48,386 bases of DNA from DAOPJM01 sp035399665. Its GTDB lineage: Bacteria > Bacillota > Clostridia > Christensenellales > CAG-138. Position numbers and translations under genes: made by a program. This document shows positions 16,019-23,658 of this stretch, piece by piece. The stretch spans positions 1 through 48,386 of the forward strand of contig DAOPJM010000012.1 in the NCBI GenBank assembly GCA_035399665.1, read 5' to 3'. Below the pieces are notes generated by a model, which was not told the origin of the DNA, searched no databases, and worked only from the letters and a program-made list of their open reading frames with translations. How positions within the stretch are numbered: the stretch's first letter is position 1; each line of letters begins with the position of its first letter.

Positions 16019-16087
16019 CAGACGATGGGAAATTGCTACTAAATGATGCGAATTCTGAATAAAAATTGAGAAATTTTCAAAATGGAC

Positions 16088-16117
16088 TTGAACTTATCAT
16101 TATCAATCTGTTATACT
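16088..16117 (+). promoter_or_regulatory. Predicted promoter of the LysR-LysR-cyclophilin operon
   Basis: TTGAAC (16088-16093), 18 nt, TATACT (16112-16117) with an upstream TG. It sits in an AT-rich 154-nt divergent intergenic region, the usual place for LysR autoregulation. Confidence 0.65.
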
Positions 16118-16156
16118 ACAAATAAGTAAACAAATAGCCAGTGATGGGAGTATACC

Positions 16157-17104
16157 ATGAACATTCAATACTACTTCAACTATATCACTATCGTGGAGGA
16201 GGGCAGCCTGACCTCGGCGTCGCGCAGGCTTAGGGTCGCACAGCCCGCTCTCTCGAATCAGGTGAAGGCGTTGGAGGAGGCCTATGGGACAAAGCTGTTC
16301 TACCGCGGCGCAAGGAGATTAGAGCTGAACGACGCGGGAGCCGTGCTCTACCAAAAGGCCAAGTGGATGGCGGATGTTGAGGCGTCGGCCAGAAGCGAAA
16401 TTCTTTCGGGCGTGTTGGGCGCAAGCGGCACCCTTAAGATTGGGGTATCGTCGTCGCTGTCCGACGATGCTTTCTTTTCGAGACTCAAGTTATTTGCCTC
16501 AAGGTACCCCGACGTAACCATCAAGGTCGTGGAGGCGGAACGCTCCGAACTTTTGAAGATTCTTCAGGCGGGGGCGGTGGAGGCCGTCTTTACGCGCACC
16601 TTCGCTCCGGAAAACGAGAACTTTGACGTAATCTATGTCAAGGAGGACAGGGTAGCCGCCATATACAGCGCGGACAGCCCCTTCCTAAAGGACGTCGGCG
16701 GCGACATAGTAACGCTTGAGCAGCTTGCCGACCTTCCGCTTGCCGTGGTCGAGTACTCAAAGAACGCGATTGCCAACGCGTTCAAGGAGAAGGATATACC
16801 TCTATATATCAAGTTCTCAAGCACCCGCATTCAGATTGCGGAGCTGTGGGCAAAGGCGGGCAAGGCTGTTGCTCTCGTTCCTCAATCGTACCTTACGGGC
16901 AACCAGTTTGAGAAAATGCGCTGTAAGCTGTTGCCCGAATACGTCGATATTCAGATGCCCAGAGTCAGCATATTGGCGCAGAAGCGCGAGTATCGCTCCC
17001 AGGTCGTAAACAATTTTCTGCACGAGACCGCAGAATACCTCCGGCTTGATCTCGATTCCGCCATATTTGCATCCGACGACGACTCGGACGACATACTGTT
17101 CTAA
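16157..17104 (+). CDS. LysR-family transcriptional regulator, copy 1
   Basis: A 315-residue regulator. The N-terminal winged helix-turn-helix (about residues 1-60) has the family pattern EEGSLTSASRRLRVAQPALS followed by LFYRG and LELNDAG. A linker helix and a type 2 periplasmic-binding-like effector domain (about 90-300, beginning GTLKIGVSSSLS) follow. The ligand cannot be told from sequence. A GATGGGAG ribosome site precedes ATG 16157. The C-terminus is unusually acidic (ASDDDSDDI). It is followed 20 nt later by a close paralog, and it faces the Lgt-like gene divergently, which makes that gene a candidate target. Confidence 0.9.
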   Translation: MNIQYYFNYITIVEEGSLTSASRRLRVAQPALSNQVKALEEAYGTKLFYRGARRLELNDAGAVLYQKAKWMADVEASARSEILSGVLGASGTLKIGVSSSLSDDAFFSRLKLFASRYPDVTIKVVEAERSELLKILQAGAVEAVFTRTFAPENENFDVIYVKEDRVAAIYSADSPFLKDVGGDIVTLEQLADLPLAVVEYSKNAIANAFKEKDIPLYIKFSSTRIQIAELWAKAGKAVALVPQSYLTGNQFEKMRCKLLPEYVDIQMPRVSILAQKREYRSQVVNNFLHETAEYLRLDLDSAIFASDDDSDDILF

Positions 17105-17124
17105 CAGAACAACAGGGGGGGAGC

Positions 17125-18069
17125 ATGAACATTCGTTATTATTACAACTTCATTGTCATTGTCGAGGAGGGCAGCCTCACTGCGGCGGCGCGCAAGCAGC
17201 ACATCGCGCAGCCTGCCCTGTCCAACCAGATAAAGGCCTTGGAGGATGACTACGGCGCAAGGCTTTTCTATCGCGGCTCGCGCAAGCTTGAGCTGACCGA
17301 CGCCGGATACATTCTCTATGAGAAAGCAAAGCTTATCTGTGCTATCGAGGTCGCGGCGCAAAACGAGATACGCTCCGGCTACAAGGGCAGTCACGGACAT
17401 CTCAAGGTGGGCATAACCTCATCGGGATGCAACTCCACCTTCTATCGCGCATTGGTGAAATTTGAAACGGAACACCCCGACGTCGGTCTGCGCGTTATAG
17501 ATGACCATCCCGAGGAGCTGCTGAAGCTTCTTCAAAACGGCGAGATTGAGGCGGCCATAGCCCGTTTCTATGACGAGATCCCCGAAAACTTCGAGGTGCT
17601 GTTCACGGAGAAGGACGTCAACATCGTGGCGTACTCCGCCGACATGAAGCTGTTCCCCAGGACTAAGAGCAACAGCATAAGCATAAACGATCTTTCGGGC
17701 GTCCCGCTGTCGCTTATCGAGCGCCTTGTCCCAACGATTGAGAACGCTTTCAAGCGGAACAACCTCATGTGCAACATTCGCTGCGTCAGTACAAGAATGC
17801 ACTTGGCCATGATGTGGGCAAGGGAAGGCAGAGCGGCGTGTATAGTGCCTAAGCGAGCGGTGCGCGATCTTGGGTTTACAGACCTTCTCTATAAGGAGCT
17901 TCGCCCCTGCGAGATAGAGATGCCCGTTCGTCAGGTGATAGTTCAGAAGGGCAGGTACAGGGCGCAGCTTGTCAACGAGTTCATTAAAACCATGTCCGAG
18001 GTCTATTCCTTCGACATTGACGAGGAAATCCTCACAAACAGGAAAGAATCGATATACCCACATGACTAA
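17125..18069 (+). CDS. LysR-family transcriptional regulator, copy 2
   Basis: A 314-residue paralog of the previous gene. The DNA-binding regions are very alike (both have IVEEGSLT, AQPALSNQ, KALE, LFYRG), so they may recognise similar operators. The effector domains (GHLKVGITSSGC... versus GTLKIGVSSSLS...) have diverged more, which fits duplication followed by ligand divergence. GGGGGGAG precedes ATG 17125, and the gap to the first copy is 20 nt. The cyclophilin lipoprotein gene starts 12 nt after the stop, so all three are probably one transcript. Confidence 0.9.
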   Translation: MNIRYYYNFIVIVEEGSLTAAARKQHIAQPALSNQIKALEDDYGARLFYRGSRKLELTDAGYILYEKAKLICAIEVAAQNEIRSGYKGSHGHLKVGITSSGCNSTFYRALVKFETEHPDVGLRVIDDHPEELLKLLQNGEIEAAIARFYDEIPENFEVLFTEKDVNIVAYSADMKLFPRTKSNSISINDLSGVPLSLIERLVPTIENAFKRNNLMCNIRCVSTRMHLAMMWAREGRAACIVPKRAVRDLGFTDLLYKELRPCEIEMPVRQVIVQKGRYRAQLVNEFIKTMSEVYSFDIDEEILTNRKESIYPHD

Positions 18070-18081
18070 GGAGGACAGTAA

Positions 18082-18708
18082 ATGAAAAGACTAATCTGTA
18101 TCGCGCTTGCGTTGACGCTGCTTGTATGCGGCTCGGCTTGTTCGGCAAGCGGAGGAACCTACACCGACAAGGAGGGTAAAGTGATAAAGCATCCGATAGC
18201 AACGATTACCATGGAAAACGGCAGCGTGATAAAGGTCGCGCTGTACCCCGAAAACGCGCCCAATACCGTGGCGAACTTCATAAGCCTTGCCAACAGCGGC
18301 TTCTATGATGGGCTTATCTTCCATCGCGTCATCTACAACTTCATGATTCAAGGCGGCGACCCCGAAGGCACGGGCAGCGGCGCTTCGGAATATACAATAG
18401 CCGGCGAGTTCAGCGAGAACGGGATAGAGAACGACCTTTCGCATGTGCGCGGCGTTATCTCTATGGCAAGAACGAATTTAAGCATGGACTCCGCCTGCAG
18501 TCAGTTCTTCATCTGCCATGCGGACAGCACCTTCCTTGACGGCAAATACGCCGCCTTTGGCATGGTCATAGAGGGCATGGACGTGGTGGACGAGATTGCA
18601 AGGACCACTACGAACAAAGCGGACAAGCCCATCAACGACCAGGTGATAAAGAGCATCACGGTCAACACCTTCGGTCACGATTACGGTGAGCCGGACAAGA
18701 TGAACTAA
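18082..18708 (+). CDS. Cyclophilin-type peptidyl-prolyl isomerase, lipoprotein
   Basis: A 208-residue predicted lipoprotein (lipobox CGSAC, Cys20) followed directly by a cyclophilin domain. The family markers are PNTVANFISLA, LIFHRVIYNFMIQGGD (catalytic Arg in FHR), GVISMAR, SQFFI and FGMVIEGMDVVDEI. The length fits short extracytoplasmic bacterial cyclophilins. It should catalyse cis-trans isomerisation of Xaa-Pro bonds in exported proteins at the outer face of the membrane. AAGGAGGAC precedes the ATG. Its location behind two LysR regulators is unusual; the neighbours give no specific client protein, though several exported products here are Pro-rich. Confidence 0.92.
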   Translation: MKRLICIALALTLLVCGSACSASGGTYTDKEGKVIKHPIATITMENGSVIKVALYPENAPNTVANFISLANSGFYDGLIFHRVIYNFMIQGGDPEGTGSGASEYTIAGEFSENGIENDLSHVRGVISMARTNLSMDSACSQFFICHADSTFLDGKYAAFGMVIEGMDVVDEIARTTTNKADKPINDQVIKSITVNTFGHDYGEPDKMN

Positions 18709-18726
18709 CATCAATTTGAACGCCCC

Positions 18727-18754
18727 ACAGCTCCGCCCGTCAGGGCGGCGCTGT
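18727..18754 (+). terminator. Hairpin after the cyclophilin gene
   Basis: ACAGC (18727-18731) and CCGCCC (18733-18738) pair with GGGCGG (18743-18748) and GCTGT (18750-18754). The T-tract after it is poor (TGTCTG). Confidence 0.55.
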
Positions 18755-18764
18755 TGTCTGCCGA

Positions 18765-19070
18765 CTTTGTGATGACGGAGGGGGCGCAGGAGGATAGGAA
18801 GGGGGTTGCGCCCCTTGACTTTTTAGTTTGGGGCAAGATCCTTCGACAAGCGAAGGATGACGCGGAGGGCTGAGGACGGGTGTCCCGCCGTGAGCGCCCC
18901 TTGACTTATAAGTTTTTAGCAAGATCCTTCGACTTCGCTCAGGATGACAATGGGGGTGGGTTGGCGATGCATAATTGGATGACAGCGGTGGTGGGTTGGC
19001 GATGCAATCACGTCATTGGGCAATGTGCCGGCGGCAAACTCCCGCTGTCATCCTGAGGAGCGCTCCGGCG
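18765..19070. repeat. Cluster of interspersed repeat modules
   Basis: The 498-nt gap 18709-19206 is mostly repeats. CAAGATCCTTCG...GGATGAC occurs at 18833-18862 and again at 18921-18949, each preceded by a CTTGACTT-type leader. GGTTGGCGATGCATAATTGG-type linkers occur at 18958-19010, and CGCTGTCATCCTGAGGAGCG at 19046-19065. A possible -35 TTGCAC near 19101 lies before the VanZ-like gene; nothing else is seen. Confidence 0.8.
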
Positions 19071-19206
19071 TTCTTAATACCCTAACGAGCTTTCGTCATA
19101 ATTGCACATTTTTAACGGAGCAATTGTAAAATAGCGGCGGAGACGCTTTTCACCGCCGTCCCTTTGGTGTAAGCTCGCATTATCAAAGAGGTTTGGGGTA
19201 TTATTG

Positions 19207-19875
19207 ATGAAAAGCAAGCGACCCGCAAGGACGGCTTCCACAATACTATATGTCATAACGTCGGCGGTGTTCATCTGTTGCAGCGCGTTGCTGCTCTTTA
19301 ACGGCACCACAACAGGTAAGAAGGCCATGCTCCTAACCGTTATCGCCGTGACCCTGCCCCTGCTCTTTGCAACCCTGCTCAGGGGCAAAAGCGAGGACGA
19401 GCTATGCAACAAAAAGCGCGTCATTCGTTCAGCGCTGTTTGTGCTGCTTGCGTACTACTGCATCGCGCTTGTTGGCCTGCTGTTTCTGGGCGGTCGCGGC
19501 GATTCCCAATTCGCCAACTATAACTTCGTCCCCTTCAAGAGCATATCGGCTTTCGTAAGCGAGCTTGTGACGGGCGATTACAGCTCCACCAAGACAATAG
19601 CAATCGATAATCTCTTGGGCAACCTTGCACTGTTCGCGCCCATGGCAATATTTCTGCCCTGCCTGTTCAGCCCTTTTCGCAGGTGGCGGCTTTTCCTGCC
19701 CGTTATCGCGCTAATCATAATTGCCGTAGAATTCCTGCAATTGGCGTTTCGCTGCGGAACCTGCGACATAGACGATTTTATGCTGAATTTTGCGGGCGCG
19801 GTCACAGCCTATGCCTTTATCCGACTGCCCTTCGTTCACAGACTGCTTATAAAGATGCACTGCATGGATGTGTAA
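19207..19875 (+). CDS. VanZ-like family membrane protein
   Basis: A predicted membrane protein of about 222 residues. It has two N-terminal helices (residues about 12-33 and 40-60), a third near 75-95, and two more in the C-terminal half. VanZ-family features are the NYNFVPFKSI motif, IDNLLGNLALFAPMAIFLP and the Asp-rich CDIDDFMLNFAGAV. VanZ confers low-level teicoplanin resistance in the vanA cluster, but most family members are uncharacterised and there is no van cluster here. ATG 19207 is preferred over the in-frame TTG three bases earlier; the ribosome site is weak (AGAGG about 18 nt upstream). A terminator hairpin shared with the convergent ferredoxin gene follows. Confidence 0.8.
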   Translation: MKSKRPARTASTILYVITSAVFICCSALLLFNGTTTGKKAMLLTVIAVTLPLLFATLLRGKSEDELCNKKRVIRSALFVLLAYYCIALVGLLFLGGRGDSQFANYNFVPFKSISAFVSELVTGDYSSTKTIAIDNLLGNLALFAPMAIFLPCLFSPFRRWRLFLPVIALIIIAVEFLQLAFRCGTCDIDDFMLNFAGAVTAYAFIRLPFVHRLLIKMHCMDV

Positions 19876-19892
19876 AGGAAACAAGAAGCATA

Positions 19893-19928
19893 CAAAAAAC
19901 GCCCCAGGAAGCTCTTGAGGCGTTTTGT
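19893..19928. terminator. Bidirectional terminator between VanZ-like and ferredoxin genes
   Basis: AACGCCCC (19898-19905) pairs with GAGGCGTT (19917-19924), with A-rich and T-rich flanks giving a U-tract in both directions. Confidence 0.85.
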
Positions 19929-19944
19929 CGTTTAGTAACTACAC

Positions 19945-20115
19945 TTACTCAGCCTTGGGAGCGCCTACGGGGCAGGTCGCTTCACAGCTGCCGCAGTCGA
20001 TGCAGGCGTCAGCGTCGATGACGTACTTGCCGTCCCCCTCGCTAATAGCCCCTACGGGACACTCTGCCGCGCACGCGCCGCAGGCTATGCAATCATCGCT
20101 AATTTTGTATGCCAT
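19945..20115 (-). CDS. 2x[4Fe-4S] clostridial-type ferredoxin
   Basis: A 56-residue protein, too short for most ORF callers. Two ferredoxin motifs, CIACGACAAECP and CIDCGSCEATCP, each supply the CxxCxxC...CP ligands of a [4Fe-4S] cluster, and the two halves are related by the usual pseudo-twofold symmetry. It is a small soluble electron carrier for low-potential redox enzymes, typical of anaerobes. Evidence for the gene is strong: AAGGAGG upstream of ATG 20115, a promoter at 20148-20175 and a terminator behind. It stands alone, so no specific redox partner can be named. Confidence 0.95.
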   Translation of the reverse strand: MAYKISDDCIACGACAAECPVGAISEGDGKYVIDADACIDCGSCEATCPVGAPKAE

Positions 20116-20147
20116 ATAATATACCTCCTTGTTTAGATTTCATAAAC

Positions 20148-20175
20148 ATTATAGCAGACCCGTTTGAAATTGCAA
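20148..20175 (-). promoter_or_regulatory. Predicted promoter of the ferredoxin gene
   Basis: Minus-strand TTGCAA (20170-20175), 16 nt, TATAAT (20148-20153) with the extended TGC element. Confidence 0.75.
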
Positions 20176-20307
20176 GACCTTTTCACTAATTTAACCTTCT
20201 TCAAAAACTTGTCCTTGCTTGCCGCAAAACCACTTTGATAGTCGAATGACTTTTCATTTTCGTCTCATCGTGGTATCTTTTGTCCATAACGGGAAGGAGG
20301 ACGGTTC

Positions 20308-21117
20308 ATGAACGACAGCTATACCCAGCGCATACTTGCCATGCCGCCAAAGCGCGATCTAAGCCGCAGTCTCATGCTCATCCCCACTGAGGACATAACG
20401 CCGAATCCGCGACAGCCGCGGCGCGAGTTCTCACGCGACGAGCTGTCCGATCTGATGAGCTCCATAGCCCAACACGGGCTTATTCAGCCCTTGACCGTAA
20501 GACCCACGGAGCATGGCTTTGAGCTTGTGGCGGGCGAAAGGCGGCTTCGCGCCTGTATAATGCTCGGTATGCGCGAGATCCCCTGCGTCATAAAGAGCGT
20601 CAGCGCGGAGCAAAGCGGGCTTATGGCATTAATCGAGAACGTCCAACGCCGCGATTTAAGCTGCATAGAGGAGGCGGAGGCGTATAAACGGCTCTTGGTG
20701 GAGTTCGGGATGACGCAGGAGCAGCTTGGAGTCAAGCTTGGTAAGAGCCAGTCATACCTTTCGAACAAGCTGAGACTGCTTCGCCTGCCCGAAAGCGTGC
20801 GCGAAAAGCTGTATTCGGGCGAATTGTCCGAAAGACACGCCAGAGCGATGCTCGCTTTAGGGTCTGAGGAGGCGCAGTTCGAGTGTGCTAACCGCGTCAT
20901 AGCGGGCAAGTGGAGCGTAAGAAAGACCGAGGAGTTCGTGACAGAGCAGCTTAAGGTGAAGCCCGCGAAGATACGCTGCTTGGTCAGAAACGACAGGCTG
21001 ATTATTAATGCGATTAACGACACGGTAGCAAAGTTGAAGGACAGCGGCGCGAATATCGCTGTGCGCGAGTTAAAGCAGCCCGACGGCACAGATCTAATAA
21101 TAAGTATCAGGAAATAG
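20308..21117 (+). CDS. ParB/Spo0J-family protein, probably Noc-like
   Basis: A 269-residue ParB-family DNA-binding CTPase. The N-terminal ParB/CTPase domain has NPRQPRREF, VAGERRLRA (the GERRxRA CTP-binding box, about residue 77) and ENVQRRDLSCIEEAEAY. A central HTH (TQEQLGVKLGKSQSYLSNKL, about 143-162) follows, with a short C-terminal dimerisation part. There is no adjacent parA/soj, which argues for a nucleoid-occlusion (Noc) role over chromosome partition; VRKTEEFV in the hinge also recalls Noc. The N-terminus is longer and more basic than in many ParBs and could be the membrane-binding helix of Noc, although it is not clearly amphipathic. GGAAGGAGGACGG precedes the ATG. Confidence 0.85.
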   Translation: MNDSYTQRILAMPPKRDLSRSLMLIPTEDITPNPRQPRREFSRDELSDLMSSIAQHGLIQPLTVRPTEHGFELVAGERRLRACIMLGMREIPCVIKSVSAEQSGLMALIENVQRRDLSCIEEAEAYKRLLVEFGMTQEQLGVKLGKSQSYLSNKLRLLRLPESVREKLYSGELSERHARAMLALGSEEAQFECANRVIAGKWSVRKTEEFVTEQLKVKPAKIRCLVRNDRLIINAINDTVAKLKDSGANIAVRELKQPDGTDLIISIRK

Positions 21118-21138
21118 ATTCAATTGGAAAACCGCAAA

Positions 21139-21375
21139 TTAAGCGACAGCCCATGGCTCAGGATGAGGGTGGGGGTATGCGGGGGAGCGCTTCTTATCAC
21201 CGCAAGTGTTTTTCAAGATCCTTCGGCAAGCTCAGGATGACGGCGGGGGTTGAAGGGCGGATAGGGAATACGATTGAGAGCGGGTATAACCCTGTTGTCA
21301 TCCTGAGCCGTAGGCAAAGGATGACTGTTGGTATGCAATTTATGAATACCAAACAGGATGACGGCGGGTAATTCG
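21139..21375. repeat. Cluster of interspersed repeat modules
   Basis: Between the Noc-like gene and nagA. It holds CTCAGGATGAGGG-type, CGGGGGAGCGCTTCTTATCA linker, CAAGATCCTTCGGCAAGCTC palindrome (about 21215-21243), an opposite-orientation TGTCATCCTGAGCC (21296 on) and a terminal AGGATGACGGCGGG. No gene is seen. Confidence 0.8.
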
Positions 21376-21397
21376 GGGCAGCGGGGTAAAGCTGTTC

Positions 21398-22507
21398 CTA
21401 CACCCTCCCCGCTGAGTATACGCCAAGCAGGGTCATGTCCTCATTGAGGGCGAGGAAGTCGGCGGCGGCGCCCGATTCGATTACGCCAAGCTTGGTTTCA
21501 CCCAAGACGCGGGCGGGGTTGGCGGTGCAGCTTCTGATGGCGGCTTCCTTTGGAATGCCGAAGGATATGGCCTTCTGCATTATTCCAAGGAGCGTGCGCG
21601 CAGAGCCGGCAAGCGTGCCGCTTGGCAGCCACGCCGCGCCGTCATGTACCGAAACTTTCATACCGCCCGCCGCATAATCGCCGTCGGGCAGGCCGCAGGC
21701 CGCAAGCGCGTCGCTTATAAGGCAAACGCGTTCGGGGCCGAACATACGAAACGCCATGCGCACCATGGCTGGCGAAACGTGAACTCCGTCCGCGATAAGC
21801 TCCGCCGTGACATTATCATGCTCCACGGCGGCGGGGATGGGCCCGGGGGCGCGGTGGTGCATAGGTTCCATACCGCAGTAGAGATGTGTAACGTGGCTCA
21901 CGCCCGCGTCGAAGGCGGCAAAGGCCGTCGCGTAGTCGCAGGCAGTGTGCGCAAGTGAGACAGTGCAGCGCTCCTTGGCGCAGGCTATCAGCTCAAAGGC
22001 TCCGTCCAGCTCGGGCGCAAGGTCGGCTATGCGTATAAGCCCCTCACAGGCGTCCCAAAGGCGCAAGAACTCCGCTGCACTTGGCAAGCGCAGCTGTGTC
22101 GGGTCCTGCGCTCCGCCCTTTTTATGTGAGAAGAACGGCCCCTCCATGTTAATGCCGAGCATACGCGCAGAGCCTGTGTGCTCATTCCCATGGTACTCGG
22201 CCGCCCTCCGGTACGCCGCCGTAAGCACCTCCTCCGATGTGGTCAGAGAGGTGGCAAGGAAGGAGGTCGTCCCATTTTTGGCAAGGAAGCGGGCGATTTT
22301 GTCAATATCGCCGCCGTAGGTGAAGTCCTCGCCTATCGCGCCGTGACAATGCAGGTCGATAAGCCCCGGAACAACGAGCGCGTCATATAAGGACACGCCC
22401 TCGCCCGAATGCGGAAAAAAGCCCGTGAACACTCCGTTCTCCACGGTGAAGTCAAGGCGGTGGAAGCGAAAATCGGGCATGAACAAGAGCGCGTCTGTGT
22501 AGCGCAT
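21398..22507 (-). CDS. nagA: N-acetylglucosamine-6-phosphate deacetylase
   Basis: Hydrolyses GlcNAc-6-phosphate to glucosamine-6-phosphate and acetate, feeding amino sugars back to wall synthesis or glycolysis. The 369-residue protein is an amidohydrolase barrel. LIDLHCHGAIG carries the HxH metal site (absent from E. coli NagA, present in Bacillus-type enzymes), NMEGPFFS the Glu, and SLAHTACDY and VTHLYCGM the His ligands. The catalytic Asp is in LISDALAACG. THLYCGM differs from the usual THLFNAM. GGAGGGAATT, lying within the end of the upstream methyltransferase gene, serves ATG 22507, so the two genes are coupled (stop-to-start 3 nt). Confidence 0.93.
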   Translation of the reverse strand: MRYTDALLFMPDFRFHRLDFTVENGVFTGFFPHSGEGVSLYDALVVPGLIDLHCHGAIGEDFTYGGDIDKIARFLAKNGTTSFLATSLTTSEEVLTAAYRRAAEYHGNEHTGSARMLGINMEGPFFSHKKGGAQDPTQLRLPSAAEFLRLWDACEGLIRIADLAPELDGAFELIACAKERCTVSLAHTACDYATAFAAFDAGVSHVTHLYCGMEPMHHRAPGPIPAAVEHDNVTAELIADGVHVSPAMVRMAFRMFGPERVCLISDALAACGLPDGDYAAGGMKVSVHDGAAWLPSGTLAGSARTLLGIMQKAISFGIPKEAAIRSCTANPARVLGETKLGVIESGAAADFLALNEDMTLLGVYSAGRV

Positions 22508-22510
22508 AGA

Positions 22511-23656
22511 CTAAATTCCCTCCAATTTGCCGCTTTGTGTGAGCAGACGGAAGAAGGTCGGGGTAACGCCCGTGCGCTCCATGCTCTCCTTCACGCCGTC
22601 AAGGGCGGCCTTTTTGCGTTTGCTGTCGATATTGCCGAGACTTGCGCGTATGAGCAGGTTCTTCGGCGTGTCCTGAAGGTCAACGAACTCCATTACCTGC
22701 GTCTTATAGCCGCAGCAGGTGAGCAGCTCGGCTCTGATTGCGTCGGTGAGAAGTGCGGCGTAGCGCTCGCGCATCACGCCGTAAGCTCCGGGGATTGGGG
22801 TTTGCGCGGGCGAAAGCTGTCCCGCCAGCTCGTGTTGGCAGCAGGGTGCGGCAAAGATGTACCTCGCGCCCTCGCGCACGGCCGCCATAAGCGCGTAGTC
22901 CGTGGCTGTGTCGCAGGCGTGGAGTGAAATCGCCATGTCCATTGGGCGTTCCCCATGATACTCGCGTATATCCGCACATACGAAACCCATGTTGCCATAG
23001 CCGTACTTTTGAGCTGCCGCCCTGCAAAAGCTCAACGCGTCCGCTTTAAGGTCCACGCCAGTCAAGCTGACACTGCGCCCTTTCAAAACGGTAAAATACC
23101 AGTACACCACAAAGCTCAAATAGGACTTGCCACAGCCGAAATCCACAATGTGCAGCGGGGATTCATCCTTGCCCGCCGTGTCGTCGATGAACTCTAAGTA
23201 CCTGTTAATCTGACGGTACTTGTGGTACATCGCCTTGACAACGCGGCCGTCTTGGGTCATGACGCCCATGTCCACAAGCGGCGGCACAAGCTGCCCCTCC
23301 GCTATGATATAGCTGCGCTTGACGTCATGCCCCTCGGCTTGCTTGGGCGCGGACTTGGAAGCGTGTTCAAAGTACAGCAGGGATTCACCCCTGCCGCGCC
23401 TAAGCTGAAGCTCGCACCCGTCGTTCCACGCCGCCATCTGCGCAAAGCCTTTGAAGGCTTCCTCCAAATACGCGGCAAGCTCCGCGTCCGTCACCCGCTT
23501 GTGAAAGGCCTGCGTTTGGGTAAGCTGTTCCAAGTTGTAGTATGTGCCGTCGCGCTTTAGGGTAATCTTGCGAAAGCGTTCGCCTTCCCTTGCGCCGCTT
23601 AGGACTATGGTCTGCGCGCCCCGCGCCTTCCTTAAAAACTCCGACAATTCCTTCAT
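22511..23656 (-). CDS. Class I SAM-dependent methyltransferase (Methyltransf_32-like)
   Basis: A 381-residue protein with an N-terminal region of about 150 residues of unknown fold and a Rossmann methyltransferase domain. IVDFGCGKSYLSFV (about residue 190) is the SAM-binding motif I, followed by LTGVDLKADAL, then SLHACDTATDYAL and the CCQHEL motif near residue 270. The GKSYLS and HACDTATD and CCQHE combination is typical of the Methyltransf_32 group, related to the eukaryotic METTL25/RRNAD1 proteins; substrates are mostly unknown, with RNA a reasonable guess. ATG 23656 is chosen because it lies 2 nt after the upstream gene's stop; the longer frame would overlap that gene. It sits between a murein peptidase and nagA. 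Confidence 0.83.
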   Translation of the reverse strand: MKELSEFLRKARGAQTIVLSGAREGERFRKITLKRDGTYYNLEQLTQTQAFHKRVTDAELAAYLEEAFKGFAQMAAWNDGCELQLRRGRGESLLYFEHASKSAPKQAEGHDVKRSYIIAEGQLVPPLVDMGVMTQDGRVVKAMYHKYRQINRYLEFIDDTAGKDESPLHIVDFGCGKSYLSFVVYWYFTVLKGRSVSLTGVDLKADALSFCRAAAQKYGYGNMGFVCADIREYHGERPMDMAISLHACDTATDYALMAAVREGARYIFAAPCCQHELAGQLSPAQTPIPGAYGVMRERYAALLTDAIRAELLTCCGYKTQVMEFVDLQDTPKNLLIRASLGNIDSKRKKAALDGVKESMERTGVTPTFFRLLTQSGKLEGI

Positions 23657-23658
23657 AA

